Of a stretch of DNA of 64,000 bases, positions 11,571-22,450 are shown piece after piece. The stretch spans positions 179,746,935 to 179,810,934 of the forward strand of contig CM061921.1 of assembly GCA_031002005.1 (NCBI GenBank), in the 5' to 3' direction. Under the pieces are notes generated by a model. That model was not told where the DNA came from, made no database searches, and worked only from the letters and a program-made list of their open reading frames with translations. The translations under genes and the position numbers were made by a program. Position 1 is the first letter of the stretch. Every line of letters begins with the position of its first letter. This DNA comes from Vandiemenella viatica. Taxonomy: Eukaryota > Arthropoda > Insecta > Orthoptera > Morabidae.

Positions 11571-12485
11571 ACCAGTGATCGTTGTTTGACGACATTCAAC
11601 TCTATATATCGACGGGAATAAACAATATACTCTATATTGAGCGCTTAATAAAATGCGATTTAAACCAATGATGTTTCTTTCTTAAGTTAACAATTAATGC
11701 CTTTAAACATACCACGAAACACATTTCTGAAAGCTCATTTAACGTAATATTAAGCACGTCATTTCTACCCCAATCACACTAGGTACGATAATAAAATTTA
11801 TATAGCGTTGATTGTAAAAAACTGAGCTTTCTAATTACCTAAAAATATATATTTAAAAAAAAAACTGTTATTTTCGGTAGTTCGTTAGGTATATCCGTCT
11901 CTGAGCCACAGGTTGCACCCCTATCAAAATTCAAGGAGGGTCCATTCGCACACACAATGCCCTTTTGCCATTACCACTCGAGCCCAAGGCGGAAGCAAGT
12001 TCATGGAATGCAACGTTGCCACTCACCCTCGTACAGAATGGTATTTCTCGTCATACAATATAATAACGCTACGTTAGTATCTCCTAAACAGGGATTGACA
12101 TATTTATCTCGGATTAAATTGCAATCTACTTATCGTGAAAATTACCAATTTATAGAGGTATCACACATAGCAATGTACAGATGAAATAAAAATTCGCTAA
12201 GATTTCTAGACCAGAACCGTGGGGTGAAAAAAAAAAAATACGGTCGCGAGTATATCTAACTGAATACAAAAACTTATCATGATTGTAAATCGGGCGGCTA
12301 TGTGTTATTCACTTATTTTTATCTGTACTTGATCTGTAGTGGTGTGGAGACATAGTCGGCGTACAGGCAGTTTCCATCAAAGCTGCAAGAAAATCACTGT
12401 AACAATAATGTCTGGCACCTATTTGAAGAAACATGGTGTCGTCATACGTGCGGTCACCTTAATTTATTAAACACATGAGAAATCC

Positions 12486-13800
12486 TCCAAAATGAATCAC
12501 CGTTGGTTGTTAGGCTCAGTATTTGGGTAAAAAGATACTATTTTAACCCCAGCAACCGTTCGGCAGGCAACTGTGTGTTTGTCGCGTGGAACTACGATCT
12601 GGGGCATGCGGTGTTGAATAAGTCGGACACTACGTCCAAACTTGGATTAGCACGTTTCATTCTTCATAAGTCAGGAACCTCATCAGCGTGCAACTCGCAG
12701 TGACCGGCGCCTTGGCCGTTGCCCACGTCGAAACGCAATACCATAGACTTGTTAGCCGTGACATAGGCAGAGTGCGCGGCAAGTCGAAACTCTGTTACTT
12801 TTGAATGTCAATAACTTATCGAGGACTCTCGGTCAAAAATACAAGAAAAAATTGCCTCAAATGGCTAGGAATAAAAAAAAAAAAATCCCTTCCTACGAAC
12901 AAAAATACCACTAGCCGTGTTTTTCACTGTCGCAGCTACTATAGGCGATAAACGGCTATTTGCGTCTAAAGTGGTACTACAACAGATTCTAATGAACAGC
13001 CGGATCGGGAATTGAACTCTCCACCTCCACATGACAGTCCCAATCCTAAAAAACTCACCTACCGGGCACGGTATATATCGGCATATAAAAAATTACTCTG
13101 AAAGGAGTACTGCACGGGGGCGATCCCGACACTAGCCTCGAGTGATTTTTGGGAAACGAAAGAAAATCTGACTCTGAAACCGTGCTGCATATCCTCGCGA
13201 ACGATATATCGGAACGTTACTGCTCACCCACCAGGCTCGCTATTCTATAATCCTCTTGACTTTCGACATCCGATGCACGTTTTCGATGATAATAATAATA
13301 ACATCGTTATATAGCTAACGTTCAGACTGTTAGAAATTGTGTAAAATCTTTCGTGGTAATCTTGGAGGATACTACAGCACGAATATAAAACTTTGTCTCG
13401 TAAAGTTTTTAGACTGGTTTGTGTAGGAGATATTACTCTAACTTCCCTTGTTCAGAACTGACTTTGCTGATGTTGTGATAAGCCAGTCGTCTCTACGCAT
13501 TCAATATAACCTACATCTCCAACAACTGCTGATTCATTACTTTGCTTTAAAAACTCACACATCAGGGTAGATATACAAGCAATAACTCTGAAAAGAAGAC
13601 GAGTGGAATGCATCGAAGAAAGAACATGAAATCATCTGTATGACACTGCAGAACATTAAAAATTCACCAACCAGTCTCAAAAATTAAACCTGCATCGTCT
13701 GAAACGTGGAGGAATGTAATCATTTCTGCACTGATCAGCATTTAGTCTCAGCAATAGAAAATATTAACGGTAATTCTAAAGTAAATGAAAACGTACTGGG
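12486..13800. other. Interior of the long-TIR element, no gene seen
   Basis: No protein family is recognised. A minus-strand SINE-like tRNA fragment with a B-box remnant (GGGAATTGAACTC, about 13006-13018) and related body sequence extends to about 13230. The rest is unassigned. Confidence 0.5.
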
Positions 13801-13804
13801 CTTA

Positions 13805-13925
13805 AGACTTTTTTTACTTTTTACTTATGGTTTTACGCCTCGTTGAAGTCGAGGTCATTAGAGGCGGGATGTGACTGGAGACAAGGAACGGGAAGGTATT
13901 CGGCCATCGCCTTTTTGAAGGAAGC
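13805..13925 (-). mobile_element. SINE family A fragment (3' half)
   Basis: Minus orientation: T-rich tail, then the blocks CGAGGTCATTAGAGGCGG and GGGAAGGTATTCGGCCATCG, which match the 3' half of family A. The tRNA head is missing. Left of a mariner remnant. Confidence 0.75.
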
Positions 13926-14097
13926 AACGATTTTGACGTCGTGTTTGGACGATAAACCTATCGTCAAACGCTTAGAATCACCAGCATTGAGCTGATACAC
14001 AGACGAAAACAACAGTACCGGGCTGGCCATCTCTGTACACTGGCACTAGCAGTCCATTTGGGTAGTAATCAGGTCTAGTCCGTGGTGGTGGGGGTAA

Positions 14098-14144
14098 ACG
14101 TGTTCAGTCCTGTCCTTAGGTAAGGCTGTTACGACTGAAAAACT
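14098..14144 (+). repeat. 47-bp direct repeat, copy 1
   Basis: Begins ACGTGTTCAGTCCTGTCC and ends ACT. It recurs at 15557-15603 with a single difference (GAAAAACT versus GAGAAACT). It is longer than a normal target duplication. Confidence 0.85.
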
Positions 14145-14184
14145 CTGCCGCCAGACATACACACCGAGCGACATTACATTTTAT

Positions 14185-14583
14185 TTGAAAGTACTGAGAA
14201 GTAAGGATTTGTTGTCCGGAATTATGGAGAAGTGTTCTAGTGTTGTGTCAACGCGAGTTAAACATCGTGCTGTTATCGAATATTTAACTGCTGACAAAGT
14301 GATTCCTACTGCGATTCATCGTCGTTTCAAGGCTGTTTATACCGGCAATGCCGTTGATAGGTCTACTGTAAATCGATTGGCACTAAAATTTGGTGATTGC
14401 GAGAATGTAAAGGCCATAATTGTAGATGATAAATGCAGCCGATGTCCGATCACTTCAGCAAACGATGATCATCGCATACCTCAACAATTTGATTCGACCG
14501 GTGAATCACTCAAAAAGCGTATCGCAAACCATACTGGAATATCCAAGGAACATGTCGGCTTCATTATTGAGCAACTGGGATAG
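14185..14583 (+). pseudogene. mariner-like transposase, N-terminal fragment
   Basis: A 132-codon frame whose part from residue 14 (MEKCSSVVSTRVKHRAVIEY) matches the two helix-turn-helix DNA-binding region of one insect mariner-like group. A conserved block KRIANHTGISKEHVGFIIEQ lies at residues about 110-130. The frame stops at 14583 just after that block, so the whole DDD catalytic domain is absent and the protein could not transpose. mariner inverted ends were not recognised. The fragment sits between the 47-bp direct repeats inside the long-TIR element. Family call is firm; activity is excluded. Confidence 0.85.
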
Positions 14584-14699
14584 AACTGCATCCTCTCTCA
14601 CTCCAATGCTGAATTTATTAAGCAGGCATAGCCCTCAACTGAAGGCAACAAGACACACTCACGGTAGCCTCTGCACGCCCCACACAATTCTTCTTGATA

Positions 14700-14822
14700 T
14701 TTTTTCTTTTTTTAAGTCTCGTCAACAACGAGTTCATTGGACGCGAGAAAGGACTGGCGGCAAGGACTGGGAAGGAATTTAGGCATGGTATTTTGAATGA
14801 ATAACTCGGCATTCATCTGGAG
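14700..14822 (-). mobile_element. SINE family A fragment
   Basis: T-rich tail followed by CTCGTCAACAACGAG, GGCAAGGACTGGGAAGGAAT and CATTCATCTGGAGT, all family A 3'-half landmarks on the minus strand. Truncated before the tRNA head. Confidence 0.7.
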
Positions 14823-14840
14823 TTGGTGGTCGGGGTTTTC

Positions 14841-15073
14841 TTTTTTTAATGGTTCTACGCCTCGTCGACATCGAGGCCTTTAGAGGCGGGGGAAAAGGAC
14901 AGTGGACGAGGAACGGGGAGGAATTCGGCCATGGCAAATGAAGAAATCATCCCGTCATTCGTCTCGCGTTATTTGGGGAAACCATGGAAAACTCAAATCT
15001 GGATGCCCGGACGGGGATTCGAGCCCACGCCCCTCCCAAATGCTAGGCCAGATCTTTACCGATCACGAGGTGT
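14841..15073 (-). mobile_element. SINE family A, nearly complete
   Basis: Minus strand. The order from the tail is T tract, CCTCGTCGACATCGAGG, GAATTCGGCCATGG, GGGGAAACCATGGAAAA, GGATGCCCGGACGGGGATTC (B box region). It lies immediately after the preceding fragment. No clear target duplication. Confidence 0.8.
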
Positions 15074-15155
15074 GATAGGACTGGTGCAAGGATCGGGATG
15101 GAATTCAGGCATGGTCTTTTGAAGGAAACAACCCAACATTCACCTGAAGTACGGA
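15074..15155 (-). mobile_element. SINE family A fragment
   Basis: Short minus-strand piece with GGGATGGAATTCAGGCATGG and CATTCACCTGAAGT. It directly abuts the head of the previous SINE, so one probably inserted into the other. Confidence 0.6.
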
Positions 15156-15299
15156 GTAATGGCTCGTTTGGTCACTATGACCAGGGTTTTTTATTGCCTG
15201 CGCATTCCGCCTCTATCCTAGCCTACTTGAACTTAACAGGGTGTAGAGAACCTACAGTTTAAACTTGAAACCGAACAACGGAAGTGTTAAGGCGTAACT

Positions 15300-15540
15300 A
15301 CATTACGACGCAAGTTGTGAAAGATGTGAAGGTCAGGTTGAGGGCTTTTGAAAATCGCAGCTGAGACCGGGATTCGAATCCTGGACTTTTTACTTTCCCG
15401 TCAGATGGCTTAAGCACCGAATGCAGTAATTTCACAAAAAGCATGGAAAGCCGAAATCTCGATGGTCGGGACAGGGATTCAAACCCACGTCCTCCCGAAT
15501 ATGAATCCACAACATTGCATCTCACCCATCATGCTCGTTA
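15300..15540 (-). mobile_element. Two tRNA-like SINE head fragments
   Basis: Minus-strand B-box-type sequences occur twice: GGGATTCGAATCC (about 15369-15381) and GGGATTCAAACCC (about 15474-15486). The second is followed by a family A head. These are probably an old SINE with a younger fragment inserted. Boundaries are approximate. Confidence 0.6.
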
Positions 15541-15556
15541 TTGCTGCAGTCATTTC

Positions 15557-15603
15557 ACGTGTTCAGTCCTGTCCTTAGGTAAGGCTGTTACGACTGAGAA
15601 ACT
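15557..15603 (+). repeat. 47-bp direct repeat, copy 2
   Basis: Second copy of the repeat at 14098-14144, one mismatch. The 1.4 kb between the copies contains the mariner fragment and the SINE cluster. Confidence 0.85.
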
Positions 15604-16400
15604 AAGTATTTCATTAAAGGATTCAGGTGATTTTAGAGGGTATAATTAACTTGGATTCTTTCTAATGTAGAAGTATTTATAAACGTTATTGCTTTGTGTG
15701 AATCATTGTACGTTCAAAGTAATGTGTTGAGGATGAAAGCAGTTGTTGTTGCATTCAGTTCTACAGCGCCGAAAGACGGAGTGTGGTTGGGTGAAGGGTG
15801 GAGACAACCACAACCGATCGCTGGTTGTATTCTCCCAAAGGAGGCATACTAAGCCATTGCATCAGTGGTAGGACTGCCGCCTTCTGTCCTCTGGGAACTG
15901 CAGTTTAACGTAGAATCCGAATCACTGAACGTTCAGTCTTATTTTCCATAGCTGACAGACGTTGCAGGTAAAAGTAGTAACTGTTAGTTACTGTCCTACA
16001 TATTTAGTTTGCATTGTCTGTGATATGTGTGCGGAAACTCTACATGCTTGCTATTGCGAATTTTTTTGTTGCTTTACAGTTGTTCTATTTCTGATATAAT
16101 AACGGTAGTACAAAACATGTAGTTATGTGTCTACAGTTGAGATTCCATTATATCGCTGTACAGTAACTTTCTTTCATTTCAATCTTGCTACTTACCCCGT
16201 TTCGTTCACGCAACATGTAGCGTCCAAGCTAAAGATGTTTTGTCAAAGTTCACACTATTTCCTTGGGTCTCTGGTAGCAGCAATATCTGCGTAACCAGTC
16301 ATTTCGGATATTGGAAATTTCGTAATTATCGAAGCGCCATGCAAAACAAAAACAAAATTACTTCTCAGAATAGATAATTTTCAGTATTGTCAGCCAAAAT
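15604..16400. other. Unassigned interior sequence
   Basis: No gene or repeat recognised. Moderately AT-rich, no long open frame. Confidence 0.5.
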
Positions 16401-16401
16401 C

Positions 16402-16607
16402 ACTGAGCGTGGTGGGTGAGTGGTAACGCTCTGACCACGCATTCAGGAGGGCGCTGGTTCGAATCCCCGTCTTAGCAACCATATTCAGGTTTTCCATGGT
16501 TTCTCCAAAACACTCCAGGTGGCTGTCCCCCTGCACCAATCCTTTCCCCGCCCCTAATGAGGATGAGGTGTAAAGCCATACTGGCACGCTAATAATAATA
16601 ATAATAT
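16402..16607 (+). mobile_element. tRNA-derived SINE with (AAT)n tail
   Basis: The head GAGCGTGGTGGGTGAGTGG and a B box GGTTCGAATCCCC are followed by TTTTCCATGGTTTCTCC and a short 3' part ending CATACTGGCACGC plus (TAA)n. The ending CATACTGGCACGCTA is also found in the 140-bp units of the arms, which ties the arrays to this SINE subfamily. Confidence 0.85.
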
Positions 16608-16714
16608 ATCCACTTACGATGGTGATCTCTTAGGTTCGTGGTCTGACGCTGATACATATGAGTTTCAACTTCAGACTTCATATATCTCAGTGCTGTTATG
16701 CCATCTGCATAAAT

Positions 16715-18420
16715 GGATTTCTCATGTGTTTAATAAATTAAGGTGACCGCACGTATGACGACACCATGTTACTTCAAATAGGTGCCAGACATTATTGTTA
16801 CGGTGATTTTCTTGCAGCTTTGATGGAAACTGCCTGTACGCCGACTATGTCTCCACACCACTACAGATCAAGTACAGATAAAAATAAGTGAATAACATAT
16901 AGCCGCCCGATTTACAATCATGATAAGTTTTTGTATTCAGTTAGATATACTCGCGACCGTATTTTTTTTTCACCCCACGGTTCTGGTCTAGAAATCTTAG
17001 CGAATTTTTATTTCATCTGTACATTGCTATGTGTGATACCTCTATAAATTGGTAATTTTCACGATAAGTAGATTGCAATTTAATCCGAGATAAATATGTC
17101 AATCCCTGTTTAGGAGATACTAACGTAGCGTTATTATATTGTATGACGAGAAATACCATTCTGTACGAGGGTGAGTGGCAACGTTGCATTCCATGAACTT
17201 GCTTCCGCCTTGGGCTCGAGTGGTAATGGCAAAAGGGCATTGTGTGTGCGAATGGACCCTCCTTGAATTTTGATAGGGGTGCAACCTGTGGCTCAGAGAC
17301 GGATATACCTAACGAACTACCGAAAATAACAGTTTTTTTTTTAAAAAAAAAATATTTTTAGGTAATTAGAAAGCTCAGTTTTTTACAATCAACGCTATAT
17401 AAATTTTATTATCGTACCTAGTGTGATTGGGGTAGAAATGACGTGCTTAATATTACGTTAAATGAGCTTTCAGAAATGTGTTTCGTGGTATGTTTAAAGG
17501 CATTAATTGTTAACTTAAGAAAGAAACATCATTGGTTTAAATCGCATTTTATTAAGCGCTCAATATAGAGTATATTGTTTATTCCCGTCGATATATAGAG
17601 TTGAATGTCGTCAAACAACGATCACTGGTTCGAATCCCCGTCTGAGCATCAATATTCTGGTTTTCCTCAAATCACTCCATGCGAATGTAGTGATGCTCTG
17701 ACCACGCATTTAGGAGGGCTCTGGTTCGAACCCCCGTCTGAGCATCCATATTCTGGTTCACTCCAGGTCGCCGTTTCCTTTCCCCCGCCTCTAATGACAA
17801 CGAGGTGTAACACCATACTGGCACGCTATGACCACGCATTTAGGAGGGCTCTGGTTCGAACCCCCGTCTGAGAATCAATATTCTGGTTTTCCTCAAATCA
17901 CTCCAGGTCGCCGTTTCCTTTCCCCCCGCCTCTAATGACAACGATGTGTAACGCCATACTGGCACGCTATGACCATGCATCTAGGAGGGCTCTGGTTCGA
18001 ACCCCCGTCTGAACATCCATATTCTCGTTTTCCTCAAATCACTCCAGGCGAATATGGCCTGGCAAAAGAACAATAGAATCGACAGCTGGTACTAGGGTGT
18101 TGAAGGTCGAGGTTAGTGTAGGAGAGGGTGGAGGGAGGGGGGAGGGGAGTGGAAGGGGGCGTGGTCAAGGACAATAGGGGTGTAACTGAGGTTAGTCAAG
18201 TGGCCCGCAAGTCAAGTGGCCCGCAAGTCAAGTGGGAGGGGGGGGAGAACAATAGGTGTGAAAATTATTGACAGGTGAGGGGGGGGAACAATAGAGGTGT
18301 GAAAATGATTGACGGGTGGGAGGGGGGAGAACAATAGAACCATAGAATGATACAATGTATCCAATTAGAACAATAGGGGCGGCATCCTTTGTGAGGGCGC
18401 CTCCCAATATCCACACTACT
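16715..18420 (-). repeat. Right terminal inverted repeat (1.71 kb)
   Basis: Reverse complement of 10592-12485. The 140-bp array is shorter here: landmark ACTCCAGGTC occurs at 17760 and 17900, again 140 bp apart. The G-rich tip (18120-18330) mirrors the C-rich tip of the left arm with small differences. The inner boundary is GGATTTCTCATGTGTT at 16715. Confidence 0.9.
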
Positions 18421-18426
18421 TTGCAT
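18421..18426. repeat. Right 6-bp target duplication
   Basis: TTGCAT, partner of TAGCAT at 10586-10591. Confidence 0.7.
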
Positions 18427-19562
18427 TAGATCTTTGAAAGGCTTTTGACACAGTGAGCCATAAAATTGTGGTAAATAAGGAAAAAACTATTTGAGTGGAT
18501 GAGAAAGTGAATTGCTGAGTAGAACAATTTTTAAAAGGGAGAAAAGAGAATTTTAGGGTAGGAAACTCAGTAAAAAAAAGGAAGCGGAAGTAAAAATGTG
18601 AGTGCTACAGGGTAGCGTATTGTAATGAATAATTGTGTTGGTAGTTTACTATCCGCAATCAGGTTTTTTTTTTACATAATGCTATATAAAAGAATCTAAA
18701 CGGTAGAGGGTTGTAAACAGCTACAGGGTGATCTAGATAGGATATCTAGTTGGGTTGGTAAACATGGGATGAAGATAAAAGCAAAGAAGAGTCGGCTTAT
18801 TAGTTACACTGACCAAAAACTAAAGTTTAATTATTTCTATAAGGCGGGGAAAGCATTGCTTGTTGAAGACATGAAATGTAAATATCTTGACATTACATTT
18901 GATAACAAGCTTAACTGGGCGGGACGCAATGGACAGGTAGTACGGAAAGGTTTCAAAATGCTGCACTTGTTGGAGAGAGTGATGTGGGGATGTGCGAGAG
19001 AAATATAGGAATTGGGTTACTGAACTTTGGTCAGACCATTGCTCGAATATGGTAGTGCAGTATGGGACCCACATTTTGAGTATCAAATACAGAAGTTGTA
19101 GAGGGTGCAAAGAAGGGCTGCTAGATTTGTTTCTGAAAATTTCCGCAGAATGCAATCAGTAACAGATATGATAAAAGAGCTGGAATGGGATTCATTGGAA
19201 GAAAGGAGGAGGTTGAACAGGGTCATGGGAGTGTACAAGGCATATATTGGTGATGGGGCATGGAAAGGTATCGGTGTAAGATTTAAAAGTAATTCATGGA
19301 AGGGAAAATATGACCATGACCACTAGCTGGCACTCGATTTCAGGCACAAGGGTGTAGGAAGATTCTCTTTTTTAAGGAAGTGTGTCAGGGATTGGAATAA
19401 GTAACCAAGAGAAATAATGAATAATTTACCAAAAACATTGAAAGAATTTAAAGTTGAAATTTGCAGATGGAAAATGTAAGTGGGGGCAGAAAAGGGGAAA
19501 GATGGATGCGTAGGGAAATTGCCACCGGAGCGTGCGCTCCATTGCAATTAAAATTAATTTAA
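18427..19562 (+). pseudogene. CR1-like LINE ORF2, C-terminal half and 3' end
   Basis: It continues the RT gene broken at 10586. A block KAFDTVSHK opens it, a frame at 18769-19008 includes KCKYLDITFDNKLNW, and a frame at 19105-19326 includes QRRAARFVSENFRR and DSLEERRRLNRVM, both typical of the C terminus of CR1/Jockey-group polymerases. The reading frame ends near 19326 and the element continues to an AT-rich tail near 19562. Stops and frameshifts are present (including a TGA in the LDL*KAF block). Together with 8397-10585 this gives a 5'-truncated LINE of about 3.3 kb. Confidence 0.85.
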
Positions 19563-19950
19563 ATTATACACAAGTACGGAAAGACGTAATTATGGTAGTT
19601 CCTGACATTTCTGAAACTCAGTGAAACTAATGAGTCCTCAGCGTGTCAGAAAACGCTGCAAAAAATAAATTTTACTTCCAGAATATAAGCCAAAATCCCA
19701 AACGTCTCCGCAGTGGGTATGGAGTGAGGGCATACGACATTGATTCGTTCGAGTTGATGGTCCGCTGGTGTCTTTACGAAGAGCAGGCAGAAACGTTCCA
19801 ACACAGGATTTCGACCTCCAGCCTTCATCACCCCAGAAAGTTGCCATCGAGGAGCAGCCACCATGCCTGGATCAGCGGGAAATAGAAGTAATAATGTTTT
19901 TTCTACCTGTACGAATTGCATTTGTTGTCATCTTTACACTATTGTTTTGT
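19563..19950. other. Unassigned sequence
   Basis: Overlapping short frames on both strands (for example 19638-19921) lack any family motif. I treat them as chance. Confidence 0.45.
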
Positions 19951-19954
19951 ATGG

Positions 19955-20146
19955 TCACAACAGTGATAACTTCAGTGTAATATCGACAAGTCCCGAATGG
20001 TACATCAATTTTGTGATTCTTTCGTAAGAAATATGACAAGCAGATAAGAACTGAGCGGCTCGTCCCTTCACTTTCTCTATATGGTTAATAAATCCTTTCT
20101 GAAATGGATTCCAAACGGTACAACTGTACTCCAGATCTGATAACAC
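19955..20146 (-). pseudogene. LINE reverse transcriptase C-terminal scrap
   Basis: A 63-codon minus frame contains LEYSCTVWNPFQKGFINHIE and KGRAAQFL, the block that follows the RT domain in CR1/Jockey-type LINEs (L-E-Y-x-x-x-V-W-x-P). It is a different family member from the adjacent + strand LINE and is too short to place further. Confidence 0.7.
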
Positions 20147-20149
20147 GGA

Positions 20150-21400
20150 AGTTTTGTACCGTGTTTCATTTTTTCGTGCATTAAAGTAATTAAAAATTAG
20201 ACCTATGCATCACAATCTAGAATTAGCCCTGCTAGGTTACGTGAAGACCGGTTTTTGTGCTTTGTGTTGTTACGTCCACATATTTCAGGGAATTACTCAC
20301 TCAATAATTGAACTTTTTGATTTGTACTCTTCAACAATAAATTATTTTTGTTAGTCATACGTATTCCCTTGCACTTTTTTCAATTTAGTGTAAGTTTCCA
20401 TTGACTGCACAATGCCAAAGCATGGACCTTTAAATATTGATAATGGTCAGGAGTTTGAAAAGGTTTTGTATCGGTGCAAAATACTCTCTGCTTCACGCAT
20501 TACTGCGCATACGAACATAATGATGTTGATGTAGAACTACCAGGGGTTAAGGCTATATATCAACTCTATCAATGATCTCAGCAGTTACTTTTTCCGGTGG
20601 ATACTATGTCGTCAAAACCTATTTGTGAAACCTCTTGCTCGGTCACATTTTCCAAATTAACTCGGTGGGTGAACGGTTATTCTTAGCATAAAGGCAAGCG
20701 CGCTGACTTTAGGGGCCGTTTCCAACCCCAAGGGAAAGAGGATGCCCGAGACCGCTCCTTGCTCTTCCGCCCTCCTTTAGGAGGCCGTTGGCAAGCAGTG
20801 GGTGACTCGTTATACAGGAATATTTCAGTCGCCAGAGTCTCGTACGTGCAAACAGGGTGCACCATGTGAAGGAGAGGTTAACACTTGGTTGGAACCGGCT
20901 AATATAGTCTCTCCGAAACCCTTACACCCCATTTTTTCCATATGTGCCAAGAAATTTAGACTTTCGTCTAGATGCATACCAAGGTATGGGCTTCTGGATG
21001 CCCTATCCCAGTTAGATGCCTCAGTGCCACATTAAGATTTGGAGCTTTCTCGAATCAACCGAGTTTTAAATTTATTTCAAAATAGCTATATATTGTTTTG
21101 GGATTTATAGAAGTACGCCTGTTTGACATATTTTCTAAAATCATAGGATGTTCCACCAATTTTAGTGTCATGACAGGCTGTGGGTCATGCTCAACCCCGT
21201 TTGGTCTGCCAGTATTGTATCCCAAACCACCCCTCTTGACAAAAGGGTTCCGGGGATGACTCGCAGAAGCTGAAGGAATTTCGTTCACCTGGACTTGGAA
21301 GTCGTCAGTCTGCGTTCCAACACCCTGTTTCTTACAGTTCTTTTCCGTGTTTAGTTTTTCTCTGAAGCATGCAGAGCCCTCTTTGCGTTCCTTTTGTCTT
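20150..21400. other. Unassigned sequence
   Basis: About 1.25 kb with no recognised gene. A GC-richer patch (20690-20900) may be a repeat, but no second copy was found in the window. Confidence 0.45.
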
Positions 21401-21469
21401 GAAGGGCGGTTTCATTTCGTTTCCGTATTCTGCGTCCCAATTATTTCCTCAACTATTTTCCTGATTACA

Positions 21470-22212
21470 TTTGCCGGCTGAGAGTGTATACCACTCTCCT
21501 TATCTATTCCTTGTAGTAAACTATACATAATCAGTCCTACTTACGGCTCGTTGTAGGAGTAATTGGTAGGCGAGAAACTCTTTACCCTTATTGTTGCAGC
21601 TTTTCCACCGTCTGTTGCACGGTATGAATACTGATGGTCGAGAGCTTTTCATAGTGATTTTCCTTCCCGCAGTTTGAACAACTTCTTACAATCGTTACTG
21701 ACATTTCCACAACCCAAAAATTTATTGTATTTTGGTACAATGACGTAATCTTTCGCCGTTATAACAGAAAAACTGTTTGAAGATTTTCTTCTGCTGTAAT
21801 AGAAATTTTCTAACAGAAGGAATCATCTTCACAACATGATAAACAGTTGCATTTTTTAGTCTGGCACCAGTCTTAAATTTTGGTTGGAAACCTTCCAGAA
21901 ATTGACTTTCCTCTATCTTTTCATCAAGATTTTGTTGGTAAACGGCAACAGCAAGGTTTTCTACAAGCGTTGTTGTTTGTATGTCATACGAAATTATGAG
22001 TGGCCTTTGTTTTCAAGGGAGTTCGCTTCGCATCTTTTCAACCAATTATTTAGAATTTTTTGCGCATCCTCAGAAGATTCTGTTTCCACTATAAGGGCAT
22101 TACTTGCTGCGTATATTCTGTTGATTCTATTTTTATCCCTCCCAGGTTTTATCTTTTTTCTTTTTTACTTGTTCAGTCACTTGCTTAGGGTTATCGCACC
22201 TTTCGTTTTTTT
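21470..22212 (-). pseudogene. R1/I-type LINE ORF1, C-terminal part with CCHC knuckle remnant
   Basis: Read on the minus strand: TLVENLAVAVYQQNLDEKIE and FQPKFKTGARLKNATV, then ITAKDYVIVPKYNKFLGCGN, a degraded CCHC zinc knuckle with C-x(4)-N-x(3)-C spacing. The same ITAKDY/ISAKDY block precedes the knuckles of the LINE ORF1 at 42088-42483, so both belong to one family. Such ORF1 proteins bind LINE RNA. The frame is broken by indels and by the SINE at 22213-22450; its N-terminal part resumes above that SINE. Confidence 0.75.
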
Positions 22213-22450
22213 TATTATTATTATTATTATGGTCTTACTCATCGTTAACGTCAAGGTAAATAAAGGTGGGAAATGACTGGGGACAATGAACGGGAAGGAT
22301 TTCGGCCATAATCTTTTAAAGGAAGGAACCATCTCTACTTTCGCCTGGAGTGATTTGGGGAAACCATGGAAAACCCAAATCTGGATGACCGGACCGGGAT
22401 TCGAACTCGCGTCCTCCCAAATGCGAGGCCAGAGCTTTAGCACTCATCCT
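22213..22450 (-). mobile_element. SINE family A inserted in LINE ORF1
   Basis: Minus-strand SINE with an (ATT)n tail (22213-22230), blocks GAACGGGAAGGATTTCGGCC, GGGGAAACCATGGAAAA and a B box region GGGATTCGAACTCG. It divides the minus-strand ORF1 described on either side. Confidence 0.85.

Larger units (their letters stand above)
10592..12485 (+). repeat. Left terminal inverted repeat (1.89 kb)
   Basis: From the tip inward: a GC-rich tip; 40-50-bp units built on TGTCAATCATTTTCACACC (10680-10790); 17-18-bp units of the CACTTGACTTGTGGGC type (about 10790-10870); C-rich tract (10900-10945); a 140-bp tandem array (about 11010-11570); then 900 bp of unique AT-rich sequence. It ends at AACACATGAGAAATCC. 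It carries one 140-bp unit more than the right arm. Confidence 0.9.
10592..18420. mobile_element. 7.83-kb element with long terminal inverted repeats, Maverick/Polinton-like ends
   Basis: The element starts AGTAGTGTGGAT and ends ATCCACACTACT. Its arms (10592-12485 and 16715-18420) are near-identical inverted copies, identical over long stretches including a 75-codon frame at 11957-12184 and 17013-17240. A 6-bp target duplication, AG...CT ends and very long TIRs are the known hallmarks of Maverick/Polinton elements. The interior (12486-16714) has none of the expected genes (DNA polymerase B, integrase, packaging ATPase, capsid proteins). It holds SINE debris and a truncated mariner transposase. 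I infer a non-autonomous or hollowed-out relative. A Foldback-type element is the alternative, since its arms are also built of tandem repeats. Confidence 0.75.

Noticed and set aside
11957..12184. A 75-codon frame occurring identically at 11957-12184 (+) and 17013-17240 (-)
   Set aside because: The identity comes from the inverted arms of one element. The frame has no motif, and two DNA-identical copies say nothing about coding.
19638..19921. Overlapping frames on both strands as a small host gene
   Set aside because: No family motif, no splice or promoter context, and both strands are equally open.
21884..22276. + strand 130-codon hydrophobic frame
   Set aside because: It lies antisense to a LINE ORF1 and a SINE tail. 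The hydrophobic look comes from T-rich sequence.
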